From Chara braunii (lineage: Eukaryota > Streptophyta > Charophyceae > Charales > Characeae), in assembly GCA_003427395.1 (NCBI GenBank), contig BFEA01000161.1, forward strand, positions 2,714,664-2,778,663: a stretch of 64,000 nucleotides of DNA. Reading direction: 5' to 3'. The translations under genes were made by a program, and so were the position numbers. Below the pieces are notes generated by a model. It made no database searches. It was given only the letters and a program-made list of their open reading frames with translations, and was not told where the DNA came from. This document shows positions 1 to 9,297 of the stretch, piece by piece (position 1 is the stretch's first letter; every line of letters starts with the position of its first letter).

Positions 1-101
1 ACCAAGAATAGGACGGAGTGTGGGAGGAGATTTATGGGCCAAGATTGTTTCGGGCAGTGATACCAAGAATAGGACGGAGTGTGGGAGGAGATTTATGGGC
101 C
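1..101. repeat. 61-bp tandem duplication
   Basis: A 40-base stretch starting ACCAAGAATAGGACGGAGTG occurs at 1-40 and again at 62-101, separated by 21 bases. On the minus strand it encodes the end of the reverse-transcriptase motif described in the next entry, so the duplication lies inside an old retroelement frame. It touches the window edge and may continue to the left. Confidence 0.9.
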
Positions 102-238
102 TTAAGAACACAATAGAGATACGGCAATGTGTCAGCATGAGGATAATTCCAATGATTGTTCCAAACTGCATGGCTATTCAGAATGTCATCCACTGATTCA
201 GCAGGCCGAGAATACGTAGGACTGTCAAGGTGGCTTGA
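32..238 (-). pseudogene. Penelope-like element reverse transcriptase fragment
   Basis: The minus strand encodes about 67 residues containing LPYLYCVLKAHKSPPTLRPI. This matches the pattern (L/Y)Y-x-x-K-x-HK-x(3-5)-RPI that opens the reverse transcriptase of Penelope-like elements. The segment stops at 32-34 just after the motif, inside the 61-bp duplication. Upstream on the minus strand the frame becomes low-complexity Ser/Pro/Leu from purine-rich DNA, so only this scrap is credible. No GIY-YIG endonuclease is visible. It is too short to assign a family; another reverse transcriptase class with a similar KxHK motif remains possible. Confidence 0.4.
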
Positions 239-318
239 CAGTTTGCATTTGTACCAATTTTTATTGAAATTGAAATCATAGTTAACCCTGTCATTATAAT
301 TATAGCAATAAAAACGAC

Positions 319-343
319 GGATAGGATAGGATAGGATAGGATA
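319..343. repeat. (GGATA)5 microsatellite
   Basis: Five perfect pentamers lie at the left edge of a purine-rich tract. The unit is not a standard telomere repeat and the run is short. Confidence 0.9.
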
Positions 344-359
344 CATCCAAAGACAGGAG

Positions 360-540
360 ACGCAAGTAAAGGCCCACGAAAAGAGAGAGGACAAGAGGGA
401 GAAAGGACGGAAAAGGGGGGCTGAAGAGAGACGAGAGACGTGGGAGAGGAGGGAGGAGAGGAGGGAGAGGAGGAGAAGAGAACGGAGAGGGGAGAGGGGG
501 GAGAATGGGAGAGGAGCGGGAAGGGAGGAGAGGGCGTTGT
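360..540. repeat. purine-rich GA/GGA tract
   Basis: The + strand is almost entirely A and G (GAGAGGAGGGAGGAG-like words). Apparent long frames here translate only to Ser/Leu/Pro or Arg/Glu low complexity and are not genes. Confidence 0.85.
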
Positions 541-559
541 CTCGCACAGCATAGCATCA

Positions 560-1540
560 AAAGAATGCGTTGCCTGATGATGGTGATTTACACTCGACTA
601 CGCCACTGTCATCATCGTACTTGATTGGTCTCGAATCTTACCCAAGCGAGGTCCAACCGGACCTCAATGCTAAACCCTGCTCCAAACCAGGTCCAAACCC
701 AATCGGAGCGCGCAGCGCAACCATGCGACCAGTCTTGCTCAGAATTTCCGTGCCTGCCCGAGACCTAACTTCATCGCACGCCACGAACCACATGATTGCC
801 TACCGATCCCGATCCCCATTGACATTGATCGGGGTCTGATCTCACACACATCTGACAGCGCATCTTGCCTCAGCAGACGGCCAGATGGGCTTGGCGGGCC
901 CGCCGACAAAGGACATGTCGCGAGCTGTAGCTAGGATCCCGATCCCGATCCCGACTGGAGTGTCCTTGGGAGCAACAGCGGCCACACCAGTTCACCGCCG
1001 CCCTAAGCAAAAGAACCCTCTTCAGCTCCCGACACCCCCCCCCCCCAACCCAAACCCTCAATAGTTTATCCATCCACTTGTCATGGGCCATCCTTTGCAC
1101 CAGAACTTCCAACGGTCGAATTTGGCCGTAAATACGGTCAGATGCGTTTTGCATGTGATGACGACGTTCATAACTTGAGTCTTCCGAGGATCTGCACGCG
1201 CTGGGCACGTGGGCCCATGAGGAGAGGAGAGATTCCCACGAGGGCACATGGGCACGTCATGATTACTACACCCACACCACATGTAAAAACATGCCCGTCA
1301 GTTCAAGCCCGCCTTGAGTAAGACATGGTACCAATCCCGGACAGCAGAAGGCAATTCGTGATGCGAATCAACTACCAAGAAGTCATAGACTTTTTTCTTT
1401 TTTCTTTTCATAAGCCGCACTCACCAGATCTACGAATGAATAGGAACCTTATTCTCAACTCCGGTCAAATACATTCACCAAAGTCCTCATGCGGGTACGA
1501 CATTCCTCGCAAGATTTGACCACACATGCCCCCTTCCCAC
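560..1540. other. No recognisable gene; low-copy DNA
   Basis: No frame in this stretch has convincing protein-like composition. It contains a C12 run (1035-1046) and, at its right end, CTC-rich DNA leading into the next microsatellite. Confidence 0.5.
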
Positions 1541-1542
1541 GT

Positions 1543-1557
1543 CTCCTCCTCCTCCTC

Positions 1558-1593
<36 letters not shown>

Positions 1594-1660
1594 GTACTAC
1601 TACTACTACTACTTCTAGTACTATTGCTTCTAGTACTACTACTTCTAGTACTACTACTAC
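1543..1660. repeat. interrupted (CTA)n / (TAC)n trinucleotide repeat
   Basis: About 118 bases made of CTC then CTA triplets, with TAG and TTC interruptions. The hydrophobic poly-Leu frame through it is an artefact of the repeat. Confidence 0.95.
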
Positions 1661-1875
1661 TCGGCCTCCTTTCCTCCTCTTTCTTCCTTCTCTCTTCTCT
1701 CTCTTCTCTCTCTTCTCCCTCTCTCGGTGCGAAGTGTGTGTGTTTTCATACGGTTGCGTAAGTGACAAAAAAATAAATCTGCTTCGTTGTCTGAGGCGTA
1801 GCCTGTCACGTTTCCCACGTGATACACTCCCACGTGAAACCAATCGCGACGGATGTCATATGACTGATGAATGTG

Positions 1876-2052
1876 GACGTCTAGATGTCCAACGTCGACA
1901 TCTGGACTGATGAATGTGAACGTCAATCGTGACATAATTCATTAACCTCCACGTCAGCGGGTGATGAATGGACGTTGACGTGGCCTAAGACGTCCAGATG
2001 TCCAACGTCTACATCTAGACTGACGAATGTGGACGTCAATCGCGACATAATC
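1876..2052. repeat. two direct copies of a ~63-bp hairpin-bearing repeat
   Basis: Copies at 1876-1939 and 1989-2052 (spacing 113) share the reading GACGTC(T/C)AGATGTCCAACG and end in CGTGACATAAT or CGCGACATAAT. Each holds an 11-bp stem with loop CAACGTC. The single T/C difference in the left arm is matched by the reciprocal A/G difference in the right arm of the other copy, so pairing is kept in both. Confidence 0.8.
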
Positions 2053-2524
2053 CGTAGTGGGTACTTTGATTCATACTCGTAATACTGAATGTGTGGAATC
2101 CAGGCCAAGGTGGCAAATTCGTTCGCGCTGCAGGGACTTTTGCTCAATTGATTCAAAAAAAACATGAGGCAACCGTCAGGTTGCGGGTGATGAATCGACG
2201 ATGACGTGGCCTAAGGGGAAGAAGGGCACGTGGCAAGCGAATAACGGTAGGAGTGCAGCTACAATGCTCTCCGCTATCATTATCGCAGGATTCGCACTTT
2301 GCTGCTAGAGTAGGCAGGGGAGGTTTCTCCCTCCTGATTGCTAACTGTCACTGCACAGGCATTGGTACACATCCGTCCGGACTGTCAATTATCATTGCCA
2401 CGTGGCATCCTGACAGGAACCCCTCGGCGTTTTATGATGATTAGTCTAACTTAGTCCGTCTTCCTCCTATCTTAACCGCATTACCACGTGGCAATCTTGA
2501 CGATCCGGACGATCGACTGAAACG

Positions 2525-2636
2525 ATGAAGTATCAAAATAATCATAGAGGCTATGAAGTATCAAAATAATCATGGAGGCTATGAAGTATCAAAATAATCA
2601 TGGAGGCTATGAAGTATCAAAATAATAATGGAGGCT
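2525..2636. repeat. 28-bp tandem repeat, four units
   Basis: Four consecutive 28-base units beginning ATGAAGTATCAAAATAATCA start at 2525, 2553, 2581 and 2609. They differ at only one or two bases, indicating recent expansion. Confidence 0.95.
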
Positions 2637-2942
2637 ATAGATCAGGAAGAGTCACGTGGGTATAACGATAAGGAGAGGCGAAGGAAAAGAAAACCAAAGG
2701 CGGGGGGGGGGGGGGCCAAGCAAAGGGTGGGAAGAGACACGTGACTTCGCATTGCTAATTAGGGGAGAGAAGCTATACCCCGAGGAGGATGAGAGACGTT
2801 GCTTTACATTGCTCATTACTGAAGAAGAGACGAGAAGACATAACCCGAGGAGAGGGAGAGAGACGTAGCTTCACATTGGTCATCAGTGAAGAGACGACAT
2901 AACCCGAGGAGGGAGAGTCCATTGCTTGGGGAACTAGACGAG

Positions 2943-3062
2943 GCAGATCTCGCCTCTAAATTACAGTAAGTATACAGATCTCGCCTTTAAATTCCTAAGT
3001 AATTATACAGATCTCGCCTTTAAATTCGTAAGTATACAGATCTGGCCTTTAAATTAAGTGTA
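2943..3062. repeat. four imperfect ~30-bp tandem units
   Basis: The word CAGATCTCGCCTTTAAATT recurs four times with spacers TAAGTATA or TAAGTAATTATA. The array leads directly into the inverted-repeat element at 3098. Confidence 0.85.
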
Positions 3063-3097
3063 CACGTGGAAGCACAAACGCCCTAATTACTGTAGTA

Positions 3098-3215
3098 ATT
3101 ATACACGTCTTCACGCGCATAGAACGCCCGGTCATTATCTCCGGTATCCAGACTGTAGGTTGGCCCAAGTACACAACTTTGATGACTGGGCGTTCTATCA
3201 GAGTGAAAACGGTAA
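3098..3215 (+). mobile_element. small inverted-repeat (MITE-like) element, family H copy 1
   Basis: About 118 bp. The left end (CGTCTTCACGCGCATAGAAC) and right end (GTTCTATCAGAGTGAAAACG) are inverted copies. The interior (GGTCATTAT...ACTTTGATGAC) aligns with the 113-bp element at 55917 over its full length. There is no coding capacity. A (CA)22 microsatellite abuts its right end. Confidence 0.7.

Positions 3216-3216
<1 letters not shown>

Positions 3217-3260
<44 letters not shown>
3217..3260. repeat. (CA)22 microsatellite
   Basis: A perfect dinucleotide run immediately next to the small element and followed by a G-box at 3259. Confidence 0.98.
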
Positions 3261-3264
<4 letters not shown>

Positions 3265-3418
3265 GAAGCGAGATCGCCGTCTTACCGTTATCATCGCTCG
3301 CTTGTGAACTTCACACGCTTGTGAACTTCACACGTGGCCATCGCAATCACACCGAGTCAAAGGGAAGGTCAGGCGAACGAAGGATTGAGCCGCCCATCGC
3401 CATTCGCTGAGTTAAACC

Positions 3419-3528
3419 TACGGTCATTACATATATAGCTGTATGTATTTGGGGCAATTTAGGGCAACTTGCAGTCTAGATACAGCGATAATGACCGGCC
3501 GTTCTAGTCGGGGGAAGACGATAGGGTG
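3419..3528 (-). mobile_element. MITE-like element, family H copy 2 (one end truncated)
   Basis: About 110 bp in opposite orientation to the copy at 3098. The reverse complement reads CACCCTATCGTCTTCCCCCG, then TAGAACGGCCGGTCATTATC, matching copy 1. The left end lacks the terminal TCTTC motif and stops near GGTCATTAC. The two copies form a large imperfect inverted repeat around 3.1-3.5 kb. Confidence 0.65.
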
Positions 3529-3649
3529 ATATAACTTCATATAAGAGAAAACAAGGATGGTAGAACGTGCGAGCACACCCTCTCTCTCCCGCCGTGGTAA
3601 GGAATCCACCCATCCGCAAGCGTGAATGACCGAAAGCTCATGGTCAACG

Positions 3650-4154
3650 GAGGAACCGACGATCATGAGCAAAAGAGGAGGACACATGGGGAATGGCATT
3701 AGAAAAGGGGACAGAAGGAGCGAACCAAGATCAGGAGGAGAGCGGAGAACGGGGGAAGGGGTATATGTGCAAAGAGGACGACAGGAAACGAGGAGGGAAA
3801 GAGGAAACTCAGGGAAGGACTCACGGAAGAGACCAAGACAAGAAGGAGAGCGGACAACGGGAGAAAACAAGGGGTAGGTGAAAATGAGGACGAGAGAAAA
3901 CGGGGGAATGAGGGGAGGAGGAAGGGAGGAGGAAGGGAGGAGGTATTGAAGCAGGAGCGAGGAGCAGGGGAGCGGGACGAGGCAAGAGTAGGGAATCAAT
4001 ACCCTAACCCTGCTGACGTCAGGGTATGTAATACTAATTAGGGAAGACGTCATTACAGTAGTAACCAATCGCGTTCGATCTCACACAGCGGGGGAAGGGG
4101 GGAAGGGGGGAAGGGAAGAAGGGGAGAAGGGGAGAAGGGGGGAAGGGGAGGGGG
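3650..4154. repeat. purine-rich DNA with (GGGGAAG)n
   Basis: The + strand is dominated by A and G from about 3650 onward; 4089-4154 is a run of GGGGAAG/GGGGAGAA units. Arg/Glu/Gly-rich frames through it are low complexity, not genes. Confidence 0.8.
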
Positions 4155-4236
4155 TATATTTATAAACCAGCCAAATGCTTTGAGGGTCTCTTCTAATCAT
4201 TCTGTGGATGAAAGGGGACAGTTTCTCAATTTCACC
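4155..4236 (+). promoter_or_regulatory. possible TATA box plus mini-exon with splice donor
   Basis: TATATTTATAAA at 4155-4166 follows a G-rich tract. An ATG at 4208 opens ten codons (MKGDSFSISP) that run into GTGAGTGAG at 4237, a strong match to the plant and animal 5' splice consensus. TATA-to-ATG spacing fits a short leader. No acceptor or next exon can be named, since the following 2 kb is purine-rich and lacks polypyrimidine tracts on this strand. It could be chance. Confidence 0.2.
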
Positions 4237-4603
4237 GTGAGTGAGACTTCAACGTTCGACAGACCAAGGTGCAGGCGACATGACAAGCACAAAGGATGAG
4301 GGTAGAGGTGGAGGGTAGAGATTTGCCTGACACGAAGAGAGGGCAGACGCAAATCGCAGAAGAACGAGGAGGAAGAACAGGATATGAGGACGGACAGGAT
4401 CACACACGGGGAGAGAATGAAAGAGAGAAAGAGAGAGAGAAAGAAGGGGAATCAGAAACGAAGGCGAACGAGCGAAGAGTGCGCAGATATAAAGACATCA
4501 TCTGGCGGAGAACGTACGTGGACGATTCAGAAACAACGGAGAAAGGCACAGACACAGAGAGGGATGAGGAGAGAGGAGAGAGATTGAGAGAGGGAGGGAG
4601 CGA

Positions 4604-4751
4604 CGAGAGAGAGAGAGAGAGAGAGAGATGAGAATGAGATTGCCAGGTGGCAAAGAAGATAAGCGGCCGCACAAATTTACATTTTTGAAAATGAACAAGA
4701 GTAGGAAGGGATTGAATGAGTGAATAAAGAGGAGCAACCAGGCGAGGGGGG

Positions 4752-4789
<38 letters not shown>

Positions 4790-4927
4790 AACAAGAAAAA
4801 GGATGGACGAGGAAACAAGCTTGAGGCACAAGAGAGATTTCCACATTCAAGGTAGGGGACAGATGAGAAGGGAGGAGAGAGGTGCGAGAAGGGAGGGAGG
4901 GGAGGGAGGGGAGGGAGGGGAGGGAGG
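4604..4927. repeat. (GA)n tracts and (GGGGAGGGA)n G-rich repeat
   Basis: (GA)n lies at 4605-4628 and 4755-4785. 4891-4927 is four tandem G4AG3A-like units with the spacing needed for a G-quadruplex on the + strand. All lie in the purine-rich block. Confidence 0.9.
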
Positions 4928-4929
4928 AA

Positions 4930-5163
4930 GTCGGTAGATGCCAGACGACAGGAAGCACGAGAACCGGTCACAGATAAAAACCGAGGACGAGAATTGGCCA
5001 ACCGTAATAAGAACCGGTTGATATCGTGTGCTTGGGGAAGGGGAAGCGCATTGACATTGTTGGTTGCTGTCAAGCACATGGGACTGACGGGGTGCCAAGC
5101 GACCTCATCGGTCATTGTGTTCTTCCTCGTCAATTCAACGATAAGGCCGCCCACGCGTTCTTT
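4930..5163 (-). CDS. possible downstream exon of the minus-strand gene (tentative)
   Basis: Reading leftward from an acceptor-like CTTAAAACAG (AG at 5165-5164), a phase-0 frame continues as KERVGGLIVELTRKNTMTDE and stays protein-like for about 75 residues before falling into Pro/Leu low complexity. It is in the same phase as the donor of the exon at 6173-6409. I recognise no domain and cannot place its donor, so this is weak evidence for an exon. Confidence 0.15.
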
Positions 5164-5204
5164 CTGTTTTAAGAGAAGTGGGTGTAGCTAGGGAAGATCA
5201 TCAA

Positions 5205-5485
5205 GGTCCGCCGATGAAGAGTAAGTAGACAGGCAGCAGAAGGACGGAGGGGGAGTAGCAAGGAGAGCAGCGAGGGAAGGGAGGAAAAGAAGGCAGACAA
5301 GCGATCACGGAGAGGAGAAAGAGAGGAGAGGGGATTGTCAGGTCCGCCGATGAAGAGCAAGAAGACAGGCAGAAGAAGCAGGAAGGAGAGGGAGTAGCGA
5401 CGACAGCAGGGAGGGAAGGGAGGGAAGGGAGGAAAAGGAGGAGGCAAACAAGCGATCACGGAGAGGAGAAAGAGAGAGAGGAAAG
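5205..5485. repeat. 136-bp direct tandem duplication
   Basis: GGTCCGCCGATGAAGAG starts at 5205 and again at 5341. The two units match through GCGATCACGGAGAGGAGAAA and differ by small purine-tract indels. Both lie in the presumed intronic purine-rich block. Confidence 0.9.
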
Positions 5486-5845
5486 GGATGTGAGGGAGAA
5501 AGGACATGCGGGAGAAGAGAAAAGGGAAGAAAACGAGAGACAGAGAGAGAGAAGGAGATAGTAGAGACGAGAGGAGAGGAACGAGGAAGTCAGGACAGAC
5601 AGTAGGGCGGAGAGACGAGGAAAGGAAAGAGTTTGAAGAGAAGGGGGAAAAGGAGGGGGTAGGAGCCGAACGGAGAGAAAGAGGGAAAGGATAGGAAACC
5701 AGAAAAGGAAGGTGGACACAGAGTGTATCGTCACCGCGCATATCTTCTCAAAGTAGCCGTTGATGGGAACGCTCCATCCTCCTCGATCGAAAGACAAAAA
5801 AAGAAGCGAGATTGGACCAGCCCTAACGGGATTTGAAAAGACGAG

Positions 5846-6060
5846 GAGGAAGAGTGGCAAGAGAGGAAGGAGAAGTAGTAAGAAGAAAGAGGAAGGAAGA
5901 AAACGAGGAGGAGAGGAAGGGAGGACGGGAGGAGGGGAGGAGGGGAGGAAGGTAAGAAGAAAGAGGAAGGAAGAAAACGAGGAGGAGAGGAAGGAGAAGT
6001 AGTAAGAAGAAAGAGGAAGGAAGAAAACGAGGGCGAGAGGAGGGGAGGAGGGGAGGAGGG
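5846..6060. repeat. GA-rich repeat with ~42-bp word in three copies
   Basis: TAAGAAGAAAGAGGAAGGAA occurs near 5879, 5952 and 6004, separated by GGGAGGAGGG blocks. On the minus strand this is CT-rich DNA immediately downstream of the exon donor at 6172, as expected for an intron. Confidence 0.85.
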
Positions 6061-6172
6061 GAGGAGAGGAGGAAGGTGAAAGGCAGAGGAGGGGAGAAGG
6101 ATAGGGAAGGGCAGAGAGGATAGGGAGGAGAGTAGGAAAGGCGGAATTAGGCGAAAAGGTTAACAGAAATAC

Positions 6173-6409
6173 CTTTGTCGTATGATTGTCGTCCGGCGGT
6201 GCTCCTGTCTGCCGGCGCCCCAAGAAGGCAACGATTGCCATCAAGAAAATAGCCATAAGAAAGATCATGCCAGTAAGAGAAAACCTCCTCTTCACGGGTT
6301 TTCTCCCGGCCTCTCCCACCCGTCGGTTCATCTGCCACCGACTGCTACTATACCCCGTGGCCGTCGATGCGCCGGCGAAAGGAAGCAACGGCGTGCCTGA
6401 GCCCGTCAT
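6173..6409 (-). CDS. first coding exon of an unidentified type II membrane protein
   Basis: The minus strand opens at ATG (6409) and runs 79 codons to AAG at 6175-6173, followed by GTATTTCTG, a good 5' splice donor in phase 0. Beyond the donor the frame turns into Ser/Leu/Pro low complexity from a CT-rich tract, so the exon almost certainly ends here. Residues 1-45 are hydrophilic and end in the basic stretch GRKPVKRR. Residues 48-64 (MIFLMAIFLMAIVAFLG) form one hydrophobic segment bounded by RR, and residues 65-79 begin a polar stem (QTGAPPDDN). This is the layout of a single-pass signal anchor with a short cytosolic tail, as in Golgi glycosyltransferases and other type II enzymes. The catalytic part would lie in later exons to the left, which I cannot define. 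A G-box lies about 280 bp upstream. This is the best candidate for a real host gene in the window. Confidence 0.5.
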
Positions 6410-6700
6410 TCACGATATCTCAAAGCAACAGAACAAGGCGTAGAGGAGGAGGGCAAACAGGGAGAGGAGACAAAAAGGAAGAGGGGTATAAGAATTATTA
6501 AGGAGATTATTATAGAAAAGGAAATGTACGGAAATTATAAAAAAAAAAAAAAAAAAAAGGAAGGAAAAGAAGAGTGGGGAAGAAGAACAAAGAGTACAGT
6601 GCAGACACACACACACACCAGCCGCGATCTAGTTCGGAGCCAAGATCCCGACGTGAAGCTGTTGCATCAATCACAGCAGCTTGCTCCACGTGGCATATGC
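6410..6700 (-). promoter_or_regulatory. upstream region of the 6.4-kb exon
   Basis: Reading leftward into the exon, this stretch has a perfect CCACGTGGC G-box (CACGTG at 6687-6692) and a T20 run on the minus strand (6539-6558). A short CA run lies at 6602-6618. No clear TATA box is seen. Promoter assignment rests only on position upstream of the candidate start codon. Confidence 0.25.
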
Positions 6701-6856
6701 CTCGTGATCACAGGATTGAGATCCCGGTAGCAATTAATTCGTCCAAGAATCGCTCGAAGTCGCTGCGTCGCGATCCCTTCGGCAATTAAATATTATTTAT
6801 TATAATAATAAAATGAAAAAAAAAACAATGCCCGTGCGCTAGGCGCGCACCAGAAT

Positions 6857-7154
6857 TCCTCCTCCTCCTCCTCCTCCTCCTCCTCCTCCTGAACCTTACG
6901 CCAACGCTCCCGCTGCAAAGCTTCAGTCCAAGCTCGTCTTCTGTGTCATCTCTCCCCTAATCAAGTGAATGAACGCCTTTTTTTTCTTTTTTTAATTAAT
7001 CAGCTACCGACTCCATAACATAACATAATCCATAAATACTAAATCTTCCCCTTCAATCCCTGCTTCGTCTTCGCGGTTCTTGTGCTCCCCCTCCTCCTCC
7101 TCCTCCTCCTCCTCCTCCTCCTCCTCCTCCTCCTCCTGCTGCTGCTGCTGTGCT
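6857..7154. repeat. two (CTC)n tracts
   Basis: (CTC)n lies at 6857-6890, and a longer run at 7088-7137 passes into (CTG)n to 7154. The poly-Ser frame here is a repeat artefact. The DNA between them is AT-rich with no gene. Confidence 0.95.
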
Positions 7155-7481
7155 GTGACAGTCCTACTCTCGTCCCTCAGGCGACGTCAGACAGCGGAGG
7201 AGGGGTGGGGAGTCAATATCTCGTCAGAGAGACAAAGAAATCGTGATTGCGACAATAAGCGAGAGAAATGGAGATCAAAACCGACACACAAAACGATACA
7301 CACCGCCACAAAAAGAGAGATTTGCACAATTAAGAAAAATTAAAAAAAAGAAAAGAAAAGAAAACCAAGAACACAACGATGGGAGTAGAGGGAAGAAGCA
7401 GAGAGAGCGAATCACAAAACGAAAAACGGAGGAGATAAAAAGATAAAACCTGTGTCCTTTGGAGCGGGTCGACAGTACTAA

Positions 7482-7571
7482 TCGAACTACGCAGATCAAC
7501 GATCAACGATCAACGATCAAGCTTTGTCGAACTACGCAGATCAACGATCAACGATCAACGATCAAGCTTTG
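7482..7571. repeat. 45-bp perfect tandem duplication with inner ATCAACG repeats
   Basis: Units at 7482-7526 and 7527-7571 are identical. Each contains three copies of GATCAAC and ends in AAGCTTTG. Confidence 0.95.
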
Positions 7572-7974
7572 AGAGCAGAAAACAATCATCCAACGTTCAG
7601 ATGTTTGTACGCGCGATTCCTGTTCCTGCTAGTCCCCAGGGGATGACAGTGGGTGATTGTTGAAGAATGTGTCCTCGTTTGTGGAGATAAGAAGGGGTGA
7701 GAGAGAAAGAGGGAGAGATTAGAGGATAGAGTATGCGCCAGCCGATGAGAGTGGGTGATTGTGGACGAGAGTGGGTAAGTGAGGATCATAGGCGGGTGAC
7801 AGTGGTGGATTCGTGATGGGTAAGCATTGGGTGATTGAAACACACTGCAAATGGAGAGAAAGAGAGTGGGTGGGAGAGTATCAGAGCTGCAAACGGCAGC
7901 AGCAAAATTATCGACGCAATGGACGAGTGTCAGAGGAAGACCTCGAAGAACAAAGACGAATGCGATAGACAGCA

Positions 7975-7979
<5 letters not shown>

Positions 7980-8059
<80 letters not shown>
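7980..8059. repeat. compound microsatellite (CT)n(CA)n
   Basis: About 18 CT units run directly into about 21 CA units. Apparent SLSL/HTHT proteins are repeat artefacts. Confidence 0.98.
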
Positions 8060-8060
<1 letters not shown>

Positions 8061-8443
8061 GAGTGTGAATCTCAGTTCAAGAAAAGTATGAACCTTGATT
8101 GCTCAGTATCAGGTACTGAGAAACATAGATAGGAACAATGACCTGTAGAGAGCAACGCAGAAGAAAGGAGACGAGTTTTGCCCGAGGAAACCGAGAACAG
8201 AGAGAATCAAAATGGAGGACCAGCACTGGACACGCCCGCAAGACAAACAAGACAATCGAGAAGATTGATTGAACCCCAGCACGCTCCCCATGAAGGGATT
8301 CTTTCGTAAATGAGCAGATACTACCCACCTAACTAATTAGAGAACCAGATCATTGAACAGAGAATAGAACACAAGATAAGCAGCAGCACACATCGAGAAA
8401 AAGAAAAGCGAAAGAGAGAAGGTACTAAAGAGGTGGATCAACA

Positions 8444-8447
8444 AGAG

Positions 8448-8484
<37 letters not shown>

Positions 8485-8506
8485 AAGACAGACAGAGAAA
8501 GAGATT
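8444..8506. repeat. (GAAA)n/(GA)n microsatellite
   Basis: GAAA tetramers pass into GA dinucleotides and then GACA words. The surrounding 8.06-8.76 kb shows no recognisable gene. Confidence 0.9.
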
Positions 8507-8811
8507 TAGAGAGGTGGATGGACAGAAGAAATGGATATAAGTGGGTGGGAGTGTCCCTCCCTTTCCTGTCAGGTTTTTGAGTCGAGTGGGTGGGTGTAAA
8601 CAGCTGCTGGTTCTTCTCTTGCCGCTTGTGGAAATCTGATTGATGTTGATTTGAAAGACGGGGAGAAGAAATAATAACAGATACGACACAACTGGGTTTA
8701 TAATTTGTCGACTGGTCTAGCTCCGTTTGGAGGTACTCGGTGTAGTCAGCACTAATCCTCTAAAAAGCCACTCACCTCTCGCTCTCTCAATCTCCTGGAC
8801 AAACTAATGGA

Positions 8812-8870
8812 CCTCTCTCTCTCTCTCTCTCTCTCGCTCGCTCGCTCGCTCGCTCGCTCGCTCGCTCATA

Positions 8871-8909
<39 letters not shown>
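8812..8909. repeat. compound microsatellite (CT)n(GCTC)n(CA)n
   Basis: CT run, then about eight GCTC tetramers, then a CA run interrupted once by CATA. It has the same order as the tracts at 7980 and 10059. Confidence 0.98.
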
Positions 8910-8912
<3 letters not shown>

Positions 8913-9202
8913 TCAGGTCTCTAGCTGCCTGCTAGTTCTCGTTTATCCAATCCTAACCCTCTCCTCTTCTGCACATCTCCTCGCACTAAGAGGGGAACAA
9001 TTTGTGGGAAGTCCCTCTCCTCTAGTCGTAATCATAATCAGTCGAGCATTCAGTTCTTTTCTCTTTTCTTTCACTTGTTCATTCAGTTCCATTAATAGTC
9101 TCTCAATTAATAGTCTTTCAAATCACCAACTCATTCGATTACCAAACCAAACAGACGGCAAGTCGCAGCTACATTCCGCAAACCTCGATTCTCGATCCGC
9201 TC

Positions 9203-9203
<1 letters not shown>

Positions 9204-9281
<78 letters not shown>

Positions 9282-9297
9282 TGTGTGTGTGTGTGTG
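9204..9297. repeat. compound microsatellite (CT)37(GT)n
   Basis: One of the longest pure dinucleotide runs in the window (about 75 bases of CT), followed by TTT and (GT)8. Confidence 0.98.

Larger units (their letters stand above)
1206..3336. promoter_or_regulatory. cluster of eleven G-box (CACGTG) motifs
   Basis: CACGTG occurs at 1206, 1816, 1831, 2227, 2399, 2485, 2653, 2738, 3063, 3259 and 3331; about 0.5 is expected by chance in 2.1 kb. Several are the extended form CCACGTGG, and two further ACGT-core sites (TGACGTGGC) lie near 1976 and 2203. G-boxes bind bZIP and bHLH factors in plants. Some copies sit in or beside short repeats, so repeat amplification may explain part of the excess. 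No gene start next to the cluster is clear. Confidence 0.45.

Noticed and set aside
319-343. Telomere-like repeat (TATCC)5
   Set aside because: Short, internal, and not a known telomere unit.
574-1913. Hammerhead-ribozyme core CTGATGA at 574, 1864 and 1907
   Set aside because: No stem II followed by GAAA and no matching cleavage triplet arrangement nearby; the word is expected by chance.
5169-6409. Long minus-strand Ser/Leu/Pro-rich proteins (up to 317 residues)
   Set aside because: Only the first 79 residues (6173-6409) have protein-like composition; the rest is CT-rich DNA read through a splice donor.
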